Of a stretch of DNA of 64,000 nucleotides, positions 24,943-32,994 are shown one piece after another. Under the pieces are notes generated by a model. The model was not told the DNA's origin, ran no database searches, and saw only the letters and a program-made list of their open reading frames with translations. A program made the position numbers and the translations under genes. Every line of letters begins with the position of its first letter. Position 1 is the first letter of the stretch. The stretch comes from Kurthia populi (lineage in GTDB: Bacteria > Bacillota > Bacilli > Bacillales_A > Planococcaceae), in the NCBI RefSeq assembly GCF_042686175.1, contig NZ_JBHUOR010000002.1, forward strand, positions 1 to 64,000, in the 5' to 3' direction.

Positions 24943-25623
24943 ATGGGTGAGCGTATTTTAATTATTGAGGACGAACAAAAAATTGCACGTGTACTTGAGC
25001 TAGAGCTTCAATTTGAAGGCTATGAAACGAGTGTCGCGCATACAGGGACGGATGGCTTAATTTTGTATCGCGAGCAGTCATGGGATTTAATTTTATTAGA
25101 TATTATGCTGCCAGAGATGAATGGCTTAGATGTATTAAAGCGTATTCGTGCAACGGAATATGACACGCCGGTGTTACTATTGACCGCAAAGGATGCAGTG
25201 AGCGATAAAGTGGCAGGGCTTGACCTCGGTGCTAACGATTATATTACAAAGCCCTTTGAAATGGAGGAGCTCCTTGCGAGAATTCGTGTGACGTTACGTT
25301 TTCGTAAAAAGGAGGCGCTTGAAGAAGCCGACCCGTATTTATTCACGGCTGGCCAGTTGCGTCTACATACACAAATGCGTGAGGTGACGTGGCAAGGGGA
25401 GCCAGTTGAGCTGACAAAGCGTGAATTTGAACTACTAGCCTATTTTATTGCACATCCGAAGCAGGTTTTAACGCGTGAGCAAATTTTAGATGCGGTATGG
25501 GGCTATGATTATTACGGGGATACGAATGTGGTCGATGTCTATGTGCGTTATTTACGCCAGAAACTAGAATCCCAACTAATTCAGACCGTACGTGGTGTCG
25601 GCTATGTATTGAAGGAGGGGTAG
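24943..25623 (+). CDS. OmpR-family response regulator (YkoG-like)
   Basis: A 226-residue regulator: receiver domain (1-118) with phospho-acceptor D53 in LLDIMLPEMNG and the LLTAKDA and DYITKPF switch segments; winged-helix DNA-binding domain (about 130-225) with LTKREFELLAYF and NVVDVYVRYLRQKLE. It is followed after 1 bp by its kinase and then by PepSY-domain genes, as in the Bacillus subtilis ykoG-ykoH-ykoI cluster. The signal is unknown. Confidence 0.88.
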   Translation: MGERILIIEDEQKIARVLELELQFEGYETSVAHTGTDGLILYREQSWDLILLDIMLPEMNGLDVLKRIRATEYDTPVLLLTAKDAVSDKVAGLDLGANDYITKPFEMEELLARIRVTLRFRKKEALEEADPYLFTAGQLRLHTQMREVTWQGEPVELTKREFELLAYFIAHPKQVLTREQILDAVWGYDYYGDTNVVDVYVRYLRQKLESQLIQTVRGVGYVLKEG

Positions 25624-25624
25624 C

Positions 25625-26959
25625 TTGAAGCTAAGAACAAAAATTCATACGTATACAACAGCCCTCATGCTACTCATGCTCATTTGTACGGATTTAGCTG
25701 TTTACTACGTTTATGAAAAGATGACCTATGACAGCGAGGCATCACATGTAATTAAGCGTGGCGAGGATTTGATTACGCTTTTACAAGGAACGGATAATCG
25801 CGATGAGGCAACGGAAATGCTACGGGCATATGTGCCGTCAGATGGTGTCGTATCGATTGTACAGCCAGGTAAAAAAAGCTTAACAGTGCAGACAACTTCT
25901 GATTTAGAAGATTTTAAACCTACATTTGAAAAAGGTGCTACCTATGCGATTCATTTGGCGGATGATACGCCGTTTATGAGTGCGAGCACACCATTTATTT
26001 GGGAGAACGGAGAAATTGCGGAGCTTCAAATGTCACAATCATTAGAGGAGACGGAACGTAATTTATATATGCTGCGACTTGTGTTAACAATTGTGACCGT
26101 ACTTGCAATGTTGCCAATTTTATTATCGAATATGGCGCTTGCCCGCGTTATTACACAGCCGATTGAGCGTTTGATTCAGACGATGCGCCGAAACAAGCAA
26201 ACAGGTGAGTTTGAAACATTACCAATCGCTTCTAAAGGGCGTGATGAACTATATGAAATGGGTCATACATTCAATGGCATGATTGCACAAATTGAAGAGA
26301 ATTATCGCAAGCAGGAGCAATTTTTATCTAATGCATCGCATGAACTACGCACGCCGCTGACGATTATAGAAAGCTATGCAAGCTTATTAAAACGACGTGG
26401 TACAGCGAATGAGGAAATTACACAGGAAGCCATTGAGGCCATTGCTGGCGAATCAAAACGCATGAAGGCGATGATGGAACAAATGCTTGCGCTCGCAAAA
26501 AATAATGAGCAATCAATTGTCTTTGAAGACGTTGATATAAAGAAAATGCTTGAAGAGATGGCAGATCAGCTGACGCAAGTATATGGTGCGCGCTATAGCG
26601 TAAGCGCGGACGAGGCATCATGCATTACAGATGAGACGAAGCTCAAGCAACTCGTATTTATTTTTTTAGATAATGCAAGGCGCTATAGCGAAGGCATGAT
26701 TGAATTGACGGCGACGCGTGAGCCTACGCATGTGCATATTCAAGTACGTGATTACGGCGAAGGGATTCCGGAAGATAAATTGAAGCAAGTTTTTGAGCGC
26801 TTTTATCGTGTGAGCGAGGACCGTAATCGCAAGTCTGGCGGTACAGGACTTGGGCTTGCGATTGCGAAAGATTTAGCAGCGCGATTACATGTGAAGCTTG
26901 AAATTGAGAGCACAGTAGGACAAGGAACAACACTACACTGCTATGTGCCATATGAGTAG
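25625..26959 (+). CDS. Sensor histidine kinase (YkoH-like)
   Basis: A 444-residue membrane kinase. Helix 1 (about 11-29), an external sensor domain (30-148), helix 2 (about 150-170), HAMP, phospho-acceptor H239 in SNASHELRTPL, then N box (DNARRYSEG), G1 (DYGEGIPED), F box (FERFYR) and G2 (GGTGLGLAIA). The start is TTG with AGGAGGGG 5 nt upstream, inside the regulator's last codons. The stop codon lies within the RBS of the next PepSY gene, so all three are coupled. Confidence 0.88.
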   Translation: MKLRTKIHTYTTALMLLMLICTDLAVYYVYEKMTYDSEASHVIKRGEDLITLLQGTDNRDEATEMLRAYVPSDGVVSIVQPGKKSLTVQTTSDLEDFKPTFEKGATYAIHLADDTPFMSASTPFIWENGEIAELQMSQSLEETERNLYMLRLVLTIVTVLAMLPILLSNMALARVITQPIERLIQTMRRNKQTGEFETLPIASKGRDELYEMGHTFNGMIAQIEENYRKQEQFLSNASHELRTPLTIIESYASLLKRRGTANEEITQEAIEAIAGESKRMKAMMEQMLALAKNNEQSIVFEDVDIKKMLEEMADQLTQVYGARYSVSADEASCITDETKLKQLVFIFLDNARRYSEGMIELTATREPTHVHIQVRDYGEGIPEDKLKQVFERFYRVSEDRNRKSGGTGLGLAIAKDLAARLHVKLEIESTVGQGTTLHCYVPYE

Positions 26960-26969
26960 GAGGGATTGG

Positions 26970-27470
26970 ATGCGTAAAACACTTATGCTAGTTATTTTAG
27001 TGTTAGTTGTGGTGAGTGGGAGCGCTTATTTCGTGTGGGCAGAGACCATTAAGCCAGAGCCTTTATCCCATGAGGAGCTAATTGAGCGTATTCAATTAAC
27101 ATATGATGTGAAGCCGAAGTATGTCGCGCAAGAGGATGACCAGGTTATTTTCCGTTTTAAGAAAGATGGCGTGACCTATGACATGACCGTTGATGAGCTT
27201 GATGGGCATGTGAATAAGCTAGTGAAAATTGCAGGAAGCTATAGCGCGCCTGAAAAAGAACAGACGACACCGACAACAAAAGTACTAACAGATGAAGAGG
27301 CGATTGCGATTGCAAACAAAGAGTTAAAAGGAGAAGTAGATGCATTATCGTATCGTAGCACATCAGATGGCGGCTATTATTTAATTGAAATTGATGGCGA
27401 CGAAGCGGAAGCAGTATTCCAAATTCATGCATTATCGGGTGAAATTTTATCGATTACATGGGATGAATGA
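26970..27470 (+). CDS. Membrane-anchored PepSY-domain protein
   Basis: 166 residues. An N-terminal signal anchor (residues 2-25) is followed by an external region with two PepSY-like units, the second clear as DEEAIAIANKELKGEVDALSYRS then GYYLIEIDGDEAEAVFQIHALSGEIL. ATG at 26970 has AGGAGG at 26958-26963 overlapping the kinase stop; the longer frame to 26943 is rejected. PepSY proteins are thought to modulate proteases or sensor proteins outside the cell; here it may feed back on the kinase. Confidence 0.8.
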   Translation: MRKTLMLVILVLVVVSGSAYFVWAETIKPEPLSHEELIERIQLTYDVKPKYVAQEDDQVIFRFKKDGVTYDMTVDELDGHVNKLVKIAGSYSAPEKEQTTPTTKVLTDEEAIAIANKELKGEVDALSYRSTSDGGYYLIEIDGDEAEAVFQIHALSGEILSITWDE

Positions 27471-27473
27471 TTT

Positions 27474-27528
27474 TCTCATCAAATTCTAATGTTTCTCACC
27501 AAGCACTCTCATTTTTAACCTTTATAGT
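27474..27528 (+). promoter_or_regulatory. Triple-box activator promoter, PepSY gene 2
   Basis: TCTCAT (27474), TCTCAC (27494) and TCTCAT (27507) with start-to-start spacing of 20 and 13, and -10 TATAGT at 27523-27528, 16 nt from the last box. No -35 is visible. The same geometry recurs at 28140-28194, so this is very likely a response-regulator-activated promoter. Confidence 0.7.
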
Positions 27529-27568
27529 AAAAAGTAGCAAGAGGCACAATAAACTAGGAGGATGAAAA

Positions 27569-28066
27569 ATGAAAAAAATATTCACAACGACTGTTTTAGC
27601 AACAACAATTGGATTATCAGGTATTGTCGGCTATGCCGCAGCAGGACAAGGTGATGCAACGCCAACGACTGCATCAGCGAAAAGTGTTAGCTTTGCAGAA
27701 GCAAAAAAAATTGCACTAAAAAAAGTGAATGGTAAAATCATCGAAGCAGACCGTAACGCAGATGATGGTGAATATGAGTTTGATATCCGAAAAGGGAATT
27801 ATGTCTATGAGGTCGAAGTGAAAAAACGTACCGGCAAAGCCTATATCACTGATAAAGACTATGAGCCAGTGAAAAAAGCGAACATTTCACGTGCAGAAGC
27901 GAAAAAAATTGCGCTGAAAAAAGTACCGAATGCGAAAGTCGTAAAAATCGAATTAGATGATGGCAAATATGAAGTAGAACTTGTAAAAGGAAACTACGAG
28001 TATGAGCTAGAAATTAGCGCAAAAACAGGAAAAATTTTAGATTATGAGCGTGACGATCGCGATTAA
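27569..28066 (+). CDS. Secreted PepSY-domain protein (YkoI-like), paralogue 1
   Basis: 165 residues: signal peptide (MKKIFTTTVLATTIGLSGIVGYAAA), then two PepSY units (about 44-103 and 108-162), each with the AEAKKIALKKV helix and the YEVEV/YELEIS strand followed by a TGK turn. Very basic linker. It is closely similar to the gene at 28226 in sequence and promoter, so the pair arose by tandem duplication. RBS AGGAGG precedes the ATG. Function probably extracellular inhibition or sensing linked to the adjacent two-component system. Confidence 0.85.
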   Translation: MKKIFTTTVLATTIGLSGIVGYAAAGQGDATPTTASAKSVSFAEAKKIALKKVNGKIIEADRNADDGEYEFDIRKGNYVYEVEVKKRTGKAYITDKDYEPVKKANISRAEAKKIALKKVPNAKVVKIELDDGKYEVELVKGNYEYELEISAKTGKILDYERDDRD

Positions 28067-28087
28067 TTGCAACCTTCAAAAACAAGC

Positions 28088-28121
28088 AAAAAAGCTGTGC
28101 CGACGAGGTGCGGCTTTTTTT
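28088..28121 (+). terminator. Terminator of PepSY gene 2
   Basis: AAAAAAGCTGTGCC pairs imperfectly with GGTGCGGCTTTTTTT, followed by a U tract. Located 22 nt after the stop codon. Confidence 0.75.
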
Positions 28122-28139
28122 GTGCAATGTATGTCATTT

Positions 28140-28194
28140 TCTCATGAAACGTTAATGTCGTTCACCAAGTGCTCTCATAGTGACTTTGTATAGT
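28140..28194 (+). promoter_or_regulatory. Triple-box activator promoter, PepSY gene 3
   Basis: TCTCAT (28140), GTTCAC (28160) and TCTCAT (28173) with the same 20 and 13 spacing as at 27474, the shared string TTCACCAAG-x2-CTCTCAT, and -10 TATAGT (28189-28194) again 16 nt from the last box. Confidence 0.7.
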
Positions 28195-28225
28195 AAAGCT
28201 ATAGAAAACAAAGGAGCGGATAACT

Positions 28226-28744
28226 ATGAAAAAAGCATTATTTACAACAGCATTAATTGGGACACTCGGAATATCAGGTATTATTGGCTACGCGGCGACA
28301 AATGCAGAGCAGCCTGCAGCAAATACAGAGTCAGCGGTCGCAATTTCTAACGACACAGTTACATTAGCAGAGGCGCAAAAGATCGCTTTACAGGAAGTGA
28401 AGGGCCAGATGATTAAAAGTGAGCAGGATGATGATGGCTTTGAATTTGATATTCGTGATGGCGATTATGTTTATGAAGTAGAAGTTCAGCAACGTAGTGG
28501 CGACGTTGTAAAGGTAGAAAAAGATTATGAGCCCCAAGGTGACGTAACGGTGACAGAAGCAGAAGCAAAAGAAATTGCGCTTTTAAAAGTACCAAATGGC
28601 GAAATCGTGAAACTTGAATTAGATCATGATGATGGTCAGGCAAATTATGAAGTAGAAATAGTGAAAGATAACTATGAGCATGAAATTGAAATTAATGCGG
28701 TAACTGGTAAAATTGTCGAATACGAGCGTGACACAGAAGAGTAA
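28226..28744 (+). CDS. Secreted PepSY-domain protein (YkoI-like), paralogue 2
   Basis: 172 residues: signal peptide (about 1-24, ending GYAATNAE), then two PepSY units (about 44-105 and 110-168) with AEAQKIALQEVKGQ and AEAKEIALLKVPNG helices. Unlike paralogue 1, which is basic, this copy is strongly acidic (many Asp/Glu, ending ERDTEE), so the two have diverged in charge while keeping fold and promoter. RBS AAGGAG precedes the ATG. Confidence 0.85.
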   Translation: MKKALFTTALIGTLGISGIIGYAATNAEQPAANTESAVAISNDTVTLAEAQKIALQEVKGQMIKSEQDDDGFEFDIRDGDYVYEVEVQQRSGDVVKVEKDYEPQGDVTVTEAEAKEIALLKVPNGEIVKLELDHDDGQANYEVEIVKDNYEHEIEINAVTGKIVEYERDTEE

Positions 28745-28824
28745 TTGTCAGACAACGTAAATTTGTATAATAGCGCGTAAAATCATATATTCCAAAACGG
28801 TATATTCCGATATTAATTGAATTT

Positions 28825-28855
28825 AACCGAACAGCGAGCAGCTGTTCGGTTTTTT
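28825..28855 (+). terminator. Terminator of PepSY gene 3
   Basis: AACCGAACAGC (28825-28835) and GCTGTTCGGTT (28841-28851) form an 11-bp perfect stem with a 5-nt loop and a U tract. Confidence 0.93.
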
Positions 28856-29020
28856 CTGTCATCAAAAAAACACCACGAATTCAGGTGTAAATACTTCAAA
28901 AGAATAATTTTTCTAAAATGTTTGGAGAAACTATAGGGCTTTAGTGTGCTTTTTAAATAATTAGGTTTTATACCTTGTTGAAACGGTGAAAAATATGATA
29001 GATTAAATACTATGAAAAAA

Positions 29021-29068
29021 CCACAATATATTTGTATGTACTTCTCAAGGAGACACAACATATTGTGT
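29021..29068 (+). promoter_or_regulatory. Tandem NrdR boxes upstream of nrdA
   Basis: CCACAATATATTTGTA (29021-29036) and ACACAACATATTGTGT (29053-29068) match the NrdR consensus acaCwAtATaTwGtgt; the second matches at 15 of 16. They are 32 bp apart, three helical turns, the usual arrangement for paired NrdR sites. They imply ATP/dATP-responsive repression of the reductase genes. Confidence 0.75.
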
Positions 29069-29194
29069 TAGCTCGAAAATAGACATATCCTGATTATTTC
29101 CCAAATCGGCCGAATATATTAGGGTTTTTTAAAGAGATAGAATACTAAAGCAAATATGGAATGCTTATAGAAATATCATTCCTAGAATAGCTTG

Positions 29195-29210
29195 ATACAA
29201 GATATTGTGT
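29195..29210 (+). promoter_or_regulatory. Third NrdR-like box
   Basis: ATACAAGATATTGTGT matches the same consensus at about 14 of 16 positions, 142 bp downstream of the second box. It may be a single additional site. The remaining DNA from 28860 to 29300 is AT-rich and holds no reading frame I can support. Confidence 0.55.
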
Positions 29211-29309
29211 TGAAAAGAATATGAAAATCTAAAAACGAAGAGTATAGGAAATAATGATAGACATTATTTTGCTGTAATTTTGCTCGTTTTTTTATTTTGG
29301 ATTATAAAG

Positions 29310-29382
29310 AAGGAGGTGAAGTCTGCTACGACACAGGCAATAGAAATTTATGGCTGTTAATGCGTAGCAGACGTTGAGAATG
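29310..29382 (+). promoter_or_regulatory. nrdA translation start with hairpin between Shine-Dalgarno and ATG
   Basis: AAGGAGGTGA (29310-29319) is a perfect ten-base complement of the 16S rRNA tail, yet no start codon follows within range. Instead GTCTGCTACG (29321-29330) pairs exactly with CGTAGCAGAC (29363-29372), with a further ACAG / CTGT and CA-TA / TA-TG inner stem. Folding of this 52-nt hairpin leaves about 8 nt between the site and ATG 29380, an ideal distance. The nrdA ATG has no other ribosome-binding site. Confidence 0.65.
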
Positions 29383-31611
29383 GTTCAGATGATGACATAT
29401 GACAGACAATCAATCTTAGCACAGTTAGAAGAAAAATACGGTCGTGAGGAGTTAAGTCCCTTACTACGTAAACATGAGCGTTTTGAAACAAGACACCCAG
29501 ATGCAGATGATGCAGAATGGACAAAAGCGCTTAGCTTAGATGCTTTAGGCTTTTTAGACGAACAAGAGCCTTACTGGACATTCATTGCAGCACGTCTCCT
29601 TATTATGGAAACTTATAAAGAAGCTGCTGAAAAACGTGGCGTGGCAAATCCTGAAGAAGTATACACTAAATTCCCAGAACATATCGAGAAGTTAGTTGAA
29701 AAAGGTTTGTACGAAACATTTTTAGTTGAAAAATATACAGCACAAGAACGCGAGCAATTAGCGGCAATGATCGACCGCCATCGCGATGAAATTTTCACAT
29801 ATATTGGCCTAAAAACATTACTTGATCGTTACGTAACATGCGACTTCGATAAAACGCCTTTAGAGCTTCCTCAAGAGCGTTTTATGATTATCGCGATGAC
29901 TTTAATGCAAGATGAAACAGAAGACCGTTTAACGAAGATTAACGAAGCCTACTGGGCAATGTCAAACCTATATATGACAACTGCAACACCAACATTATCA
30001 AATGCTGGTAAAACACATGGTCAATTATCTTCTTGCTTCATCGACACAGTAGATGACAGCCTACAAGGCATTTACGATTCAAACACAGATGTTGCGACAC
30101 TTTCTAAATTTGGTGGCGGTATCGGTGTTTACATGGGTAAAGTACGTAGCCGTGGATCATCAATTCGTGGATTCAAAGGCGCTTCATCAGGCGTTATTCC
30201 TTGGATTAAACAATTAAACAACACAGCCGTATCGGTAGACCAATTAGGTCAACGTCAAGGTGCAATTGCAGTTTATCTTGATGTATGGCACAAAGATATC
30301 ATGCCATTCCTAGATTTAAAATTAAACAATGGTGACGAACGTATGCGTGCGCACGATATTTTCACAGGTGTTTGCTTACCAGATATTTTCATGGAAACAG
30401 TAGAAGAACGCGGCGAGTGGTATTTATTCGATCCACACGAAGTTCGTACAGTAATGGGCTTTGATTTAGAAGATTACTACGATGAAAAACGTGGCGAAGG
30501 TTCATTCCGTGATAAATACATGCAATGTGTAGCGAACCCTGATTTAGATCGTACAACAGTAAATGCGATTGATATTATGAAACGTATTATGCGTTCTCAA
30601 CTTGAAACAGGCGTACCATTCATGTTCTATCGTGATGAAGTAAACCGTCAAAATGCAAACAATCACCAAGGGATGATTTACTCATCAAACCTTTGCACAG
30701 AAATTATGCAAAATATGAGTGCAACAACATATGAATCAACAACACTTGAAGATGGCATCATCGTAACACGTCGTAAAGCAGGCGATTTCGTTGTATGTAA
30801 CTTATCATCAATCAACCTAGGTCGCGCAGTTCCTGCAGATGTTTTAGAGCGTTTAATTCCAATCCAAGTGCGTATGCTTGATAATGTTATCGAATTAAAT
30901 ACAATTCCAGTAGCACAAGCAGAGCTTACAAACTCTCGCTACCGTGGTATCGGTCTTGGCACATTCGGTTGGCATCACCTAATCGCACAAGAAGGCATTG
31001 CTTGGGAAACAGATGAAGCAGTTGAATATGCAGACAAGTTATACGAAAAAATTGCGTACTTAACAATCCAAGCGTCTTCTGAACTTGCAGTAGAAAAAGG
31101 TAGCTATCCATACTATGAAGGTTCAGACTGGCAATCAGGTGAATACTTCACAAAACATGGTTACACAAATGATGCTAAATGGGATGCACTAAAAGAAACA
31201 GTTGCGAAACAAGGTATGCGTAACGGTTACTTAATGGCTGTAGCACCAAACTCATCAACATCAATCATTGCAGGTTCAACTGCAAGTATCGATCCAATCT
31301 TCCAAAAATCTTACTCTGAAGAGAAAAAAGATTATAAGATTCCAGTGACTGTTCCAGATTTAAACGAAAAAACAACTTGGTATTATAAATCAGCTTATTT
31401 CATCGATCAAAACTGGACAATCAAACAAAACGCTGCACGTGCACGTCATATTGACCAAGGGATTTCATTAAACCTTTACGTGCAAAATACCGTGAAAGCA
31501 AAAGACTTACTTGAGCTTCACATCAATGCTTGGGCTTCAGGCATTAAAACAACTTACTATGTGCGTTCAACATCCGTTGAATTATTAGAATGTGAATCTT
31601 GCGCAAGCTAA
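29380..31611 (+). CDS. nrdA: Ribonucleoside-diphosphate reductase large subunit, class Ia type
   Basis: About 743 residues. It reduces ribonucleotides to deoxyribonucleotides with the NrdB radical. The finger-loop cysteine is in SSNLCTEI, the first active-site cysteine in LSSCFIDTVDD, the second in FVVCNLSSINLG, the tyrosine pair in TTYYVRST, and the C-terminal shuttle cysteines in LECESCAS. The N terminus has no ATP-cone signature (no VxKRDG), so overall dATP inhibition through that domain is not expected. ATG 29380 is chosen because it fits the hairpin-bridged ribosome-binding site; TTG 29374 and ATG 29389 are alternatives. NrdB follows in a separate transcript. Confidence 0.92.
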   Translation: MVQMMTYDRQSILAQLEEKYGREELSPLLRKHERFETRHPDADDAEWTKALSLDALGFLDEQEPYWTFIAARLLIMETYKEAAEKRGVANPEEVYTKFPEHIEKLVEKGLYETFLVEKYTAQEREQLAAMIDRHRDEIFTYIGLKTLLDRYVTCDFDKTPLELPQERFMIIAMTLMQDETEDRLTKINEAYWAMSNLYMTTATPTLSNAGKTHGQLSSCFIDTVDDSLQGIYDSNTDVATLSKFGGGIGVYMGKVRSRGSSIRGFKGASSGVIPWIKQLNNTAVSVDQLGQRQGAIAVYLDVWHKDIMPFLDLKLNNGDERMRAHDIFTGVCLPDIFMETVEERGEWYLFDPHEVRTVMGFDLEDYYDEKRGEGSFRDKYMQCVANPDLDRTTVNAIDIMKRIMRSQLETGVPFMFYRDEVNRQNANNHQGMIYSSNLCTEIMQNMSATTYESTTLEDGIIVTRRKAGDFVVCNLSSINLGRAVPADVLERLIPIQVRMLDNVIELNTIPVAQAELTNSRYRGIGLGTFGWHHLIAQEGIAWETDEAVEYADKLYEKIAYLTIQASSELAVEKGSYPYYEGSDWQSGEYFTKHGYTNDAKWDALKETVAKQGMRNGYLMAVAPNSSTSIIAGSTASIDPIFQKSYSEEKKDYKIPVTVPDLNEKTTWYYKSAYFIDQNWTIKQNAARARHIDQGISLNLYVQNTVKAKDLLELHINAWASGIKTTYYVRSTSVELLECESCAS

Positions 31612-31628
31612 TTTCATTATAAAACCAA

Positions 31629-31698
31629 CAAAGGATGCTTATGAAAAGTATCCTTTGTTTTGGGTACATGAAACTATTCATGTACCTTTTTTTGCTTT
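31629..31698 (+). terminator. Two consecutive hairpins after nrdA
   Basis: ACAAAGGAT / ATCCTTTGT (31629-31661) is followed directly by GGTACATGAA / TTCATGTACC (31663-31690) with a seven-T tract. The second is a strong intrinsic terminator; the first may protect the 3' end. Confidence 0.85.
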
Positions 31699-31786
31699 TT
31701 TGTAACCTAAAAGTAATATAATTTTCACAGCTTACGTGTTAATGTTGATAAAAATGTGGTATTATAAACGTAATGAAATAAACGCG

Positions 31787-31833
31787 AATCTCATACAAGC
31801 TATTTGCTGCGTGCAGTGAAATTGTATGAGATT
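31787..31833 (+). other. 12-bp perfect hairpin in the nrdB leader
   Basis: AATCTCATACAA (31787-31798) pairs exactly with TTGTATGAGATT (31822-31833), loop 23 nt, ending 10 nt before the nrdB ribosome-binding site. It could be a leader stability element, an attenuator (ATTTTAGTTT follows) or an operator. Confidence 0.6.
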
Positions 31834-31859
31834 TTAGTTTGAAGAGGAGAGACATTGGC

Positions 31860-32900
31860 ATGACAAAAATCGAACCACGTAAATTAATGGATAAAGAAGC
31901 ACCTAACCGCTCAACTGCGATTGTAAACGGCCGTTCATCAAATGTTTTAAACTGGGACGACGTGCGTTTCAGCTGGGCTTATCCTAAATACAAAAAAATG
32001 CTTGGTAACTTCTGGACACCATTTGAAATTAATATGTCATCTGACGTAAAGCATTTCCCTGGCTTATCAGATGATGAGAAAGAAACATTCAAAAAAGTAA
32101 TTGGCTTATTAGCTCTTTTAGATAGTATCCAAACAGACTACGCTGGTCGCGTGGCGGACTTCTTAACAGACTCAAGTCTCAATGCGTTAATGATTATCCT
32201 TGCGCAACAAGAAGTTATCCACAACCACTCGTATTCATATATTCTTTCAAGCCTTGTATCAAAAGATGAGCAGGATCGTATTTTCGATTACTGGCGCACA
32301 GAGCCTGTACTTGATAAACGTAATGAATTCGTTATTAAAGGTTATGAAAAATTCGCCGCAGATCCAACGGTTGAAAACATGTTAGACTCAATCGTCCATG
32401 ATGTTATTTTAGAAGGTTTATTCTTCTACTCAGGTTTCTCATTCTTCTACCACTTAGCGCGTAACCAAAAAATGGTCGCAACAAGCACAATGATTAACTA
32501 CATCAACCGCGATGAACAACTACATGTCGATTTATTCGTAAAAATTTACAAAGAATTATTAGAAGAATACCCACAATACGATACGCCAGAGCGCGCTGAA
32601 TACGTTCAAAATGTATTCCGCGATGCCGCTGCACTTGAAATTGAATGGGCAAACGACGTAATCGGTGAAAAAATCGATGGCTTAGACATTGAAGATGTAG
32701 AAGATTATATTTACTTCTACGCAAATGTACGCTGCAGCCAATTAGGCTATGAACGTCCATTTGAAGGCTACCGTAAAAACCCACTAAAATGGATTAAAGC
32801 TTATGAGGATGTAGATCTTGGTAAAACAGATTTCTTCGAGCAAAAATCACGCCAATATACAAAAGTAAACGTTCAAGATAACGGTTTTGACGAATTATAA
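31860..32900 (+). CDS. nrdB: Ribonucleoside-diphosphate reductase small subunit, class Ia type
   Basis: A 346-residue ferritin-like radical protein. Iron ligands can be placed at D88 (LLDSIQ), E118 and H121 (EVIH), E185 (ILEGLFF), E219 and H222 (DEQLH), and the radical Tyr at Y125 (HNHSY), so a conventional di-iron tyrosyl radical is expected. There is no NrdI gene nearby, which also argues against a manganese class Ib enzyme. The C-terminal tail (DNGFDEL) docks into NrdA. The ATG at 31860 has GAGGAGA at 31844; the in-frame TTG at 31839 is not preferred. It has its own promoter region after the nrdA terminator. Confidence 0.93.
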   Translation: MTKIEPRKLMDKEAPNRSTAIVNGRSSNVLNWDDVRFSWAYPKYKKMLGNFWTPFEINMSSDVKHFPGLSDDEKETFKKVIGLLALLDSIQTDYAGRVADFLTDSSLNALMIILAQQEVIHNHSYSYILSSLVSKDEQDRIFDYWRTEPVLDKRNEFVIKGYEKFAADPTVENMLDSIVHDVILEGLFFYSGFSFFYHLARNQKMVATSTMINYINRDEQLHVDLFVKIYKELLEEYPQYDTPERAEYVQNVFRDAAALEIEWANDVIGEKIDGLDIEDVEDYIYFYANVRCSQLGYERPFEGYRKNPLKWIKAYEDVDLGKTDFFEQKSRQYTKVNVQDNGFDEL

Positions 32901-32911
32901 TATAGTGTAAA

Positions 32912-32948
32912 GCACCAGCTGAGGGCCTGCCTCATCTGGTGTTTTTTT
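32912..32948 (+). terminator. Terminator of nrdB
   Basis: CACCAG and TGAGG pair with CCTCA and CTGGTG, followed by seven T. Confidence 0.92.
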
Positions 32949-32994
32949 GTATGAATCGTGGTATAATTTGGTAAACATGCAAGGAGCTGATAGG

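Noticed and set aside
29350..29367. A five-codon leader frame (MAVNA) between the nrdA Shine-Dalgarno and start
   Set aside because: It lies inside the hairpin, 30 nt from the SD, too far for initiation; it could still exist as a short uORF, but nothing supports it.
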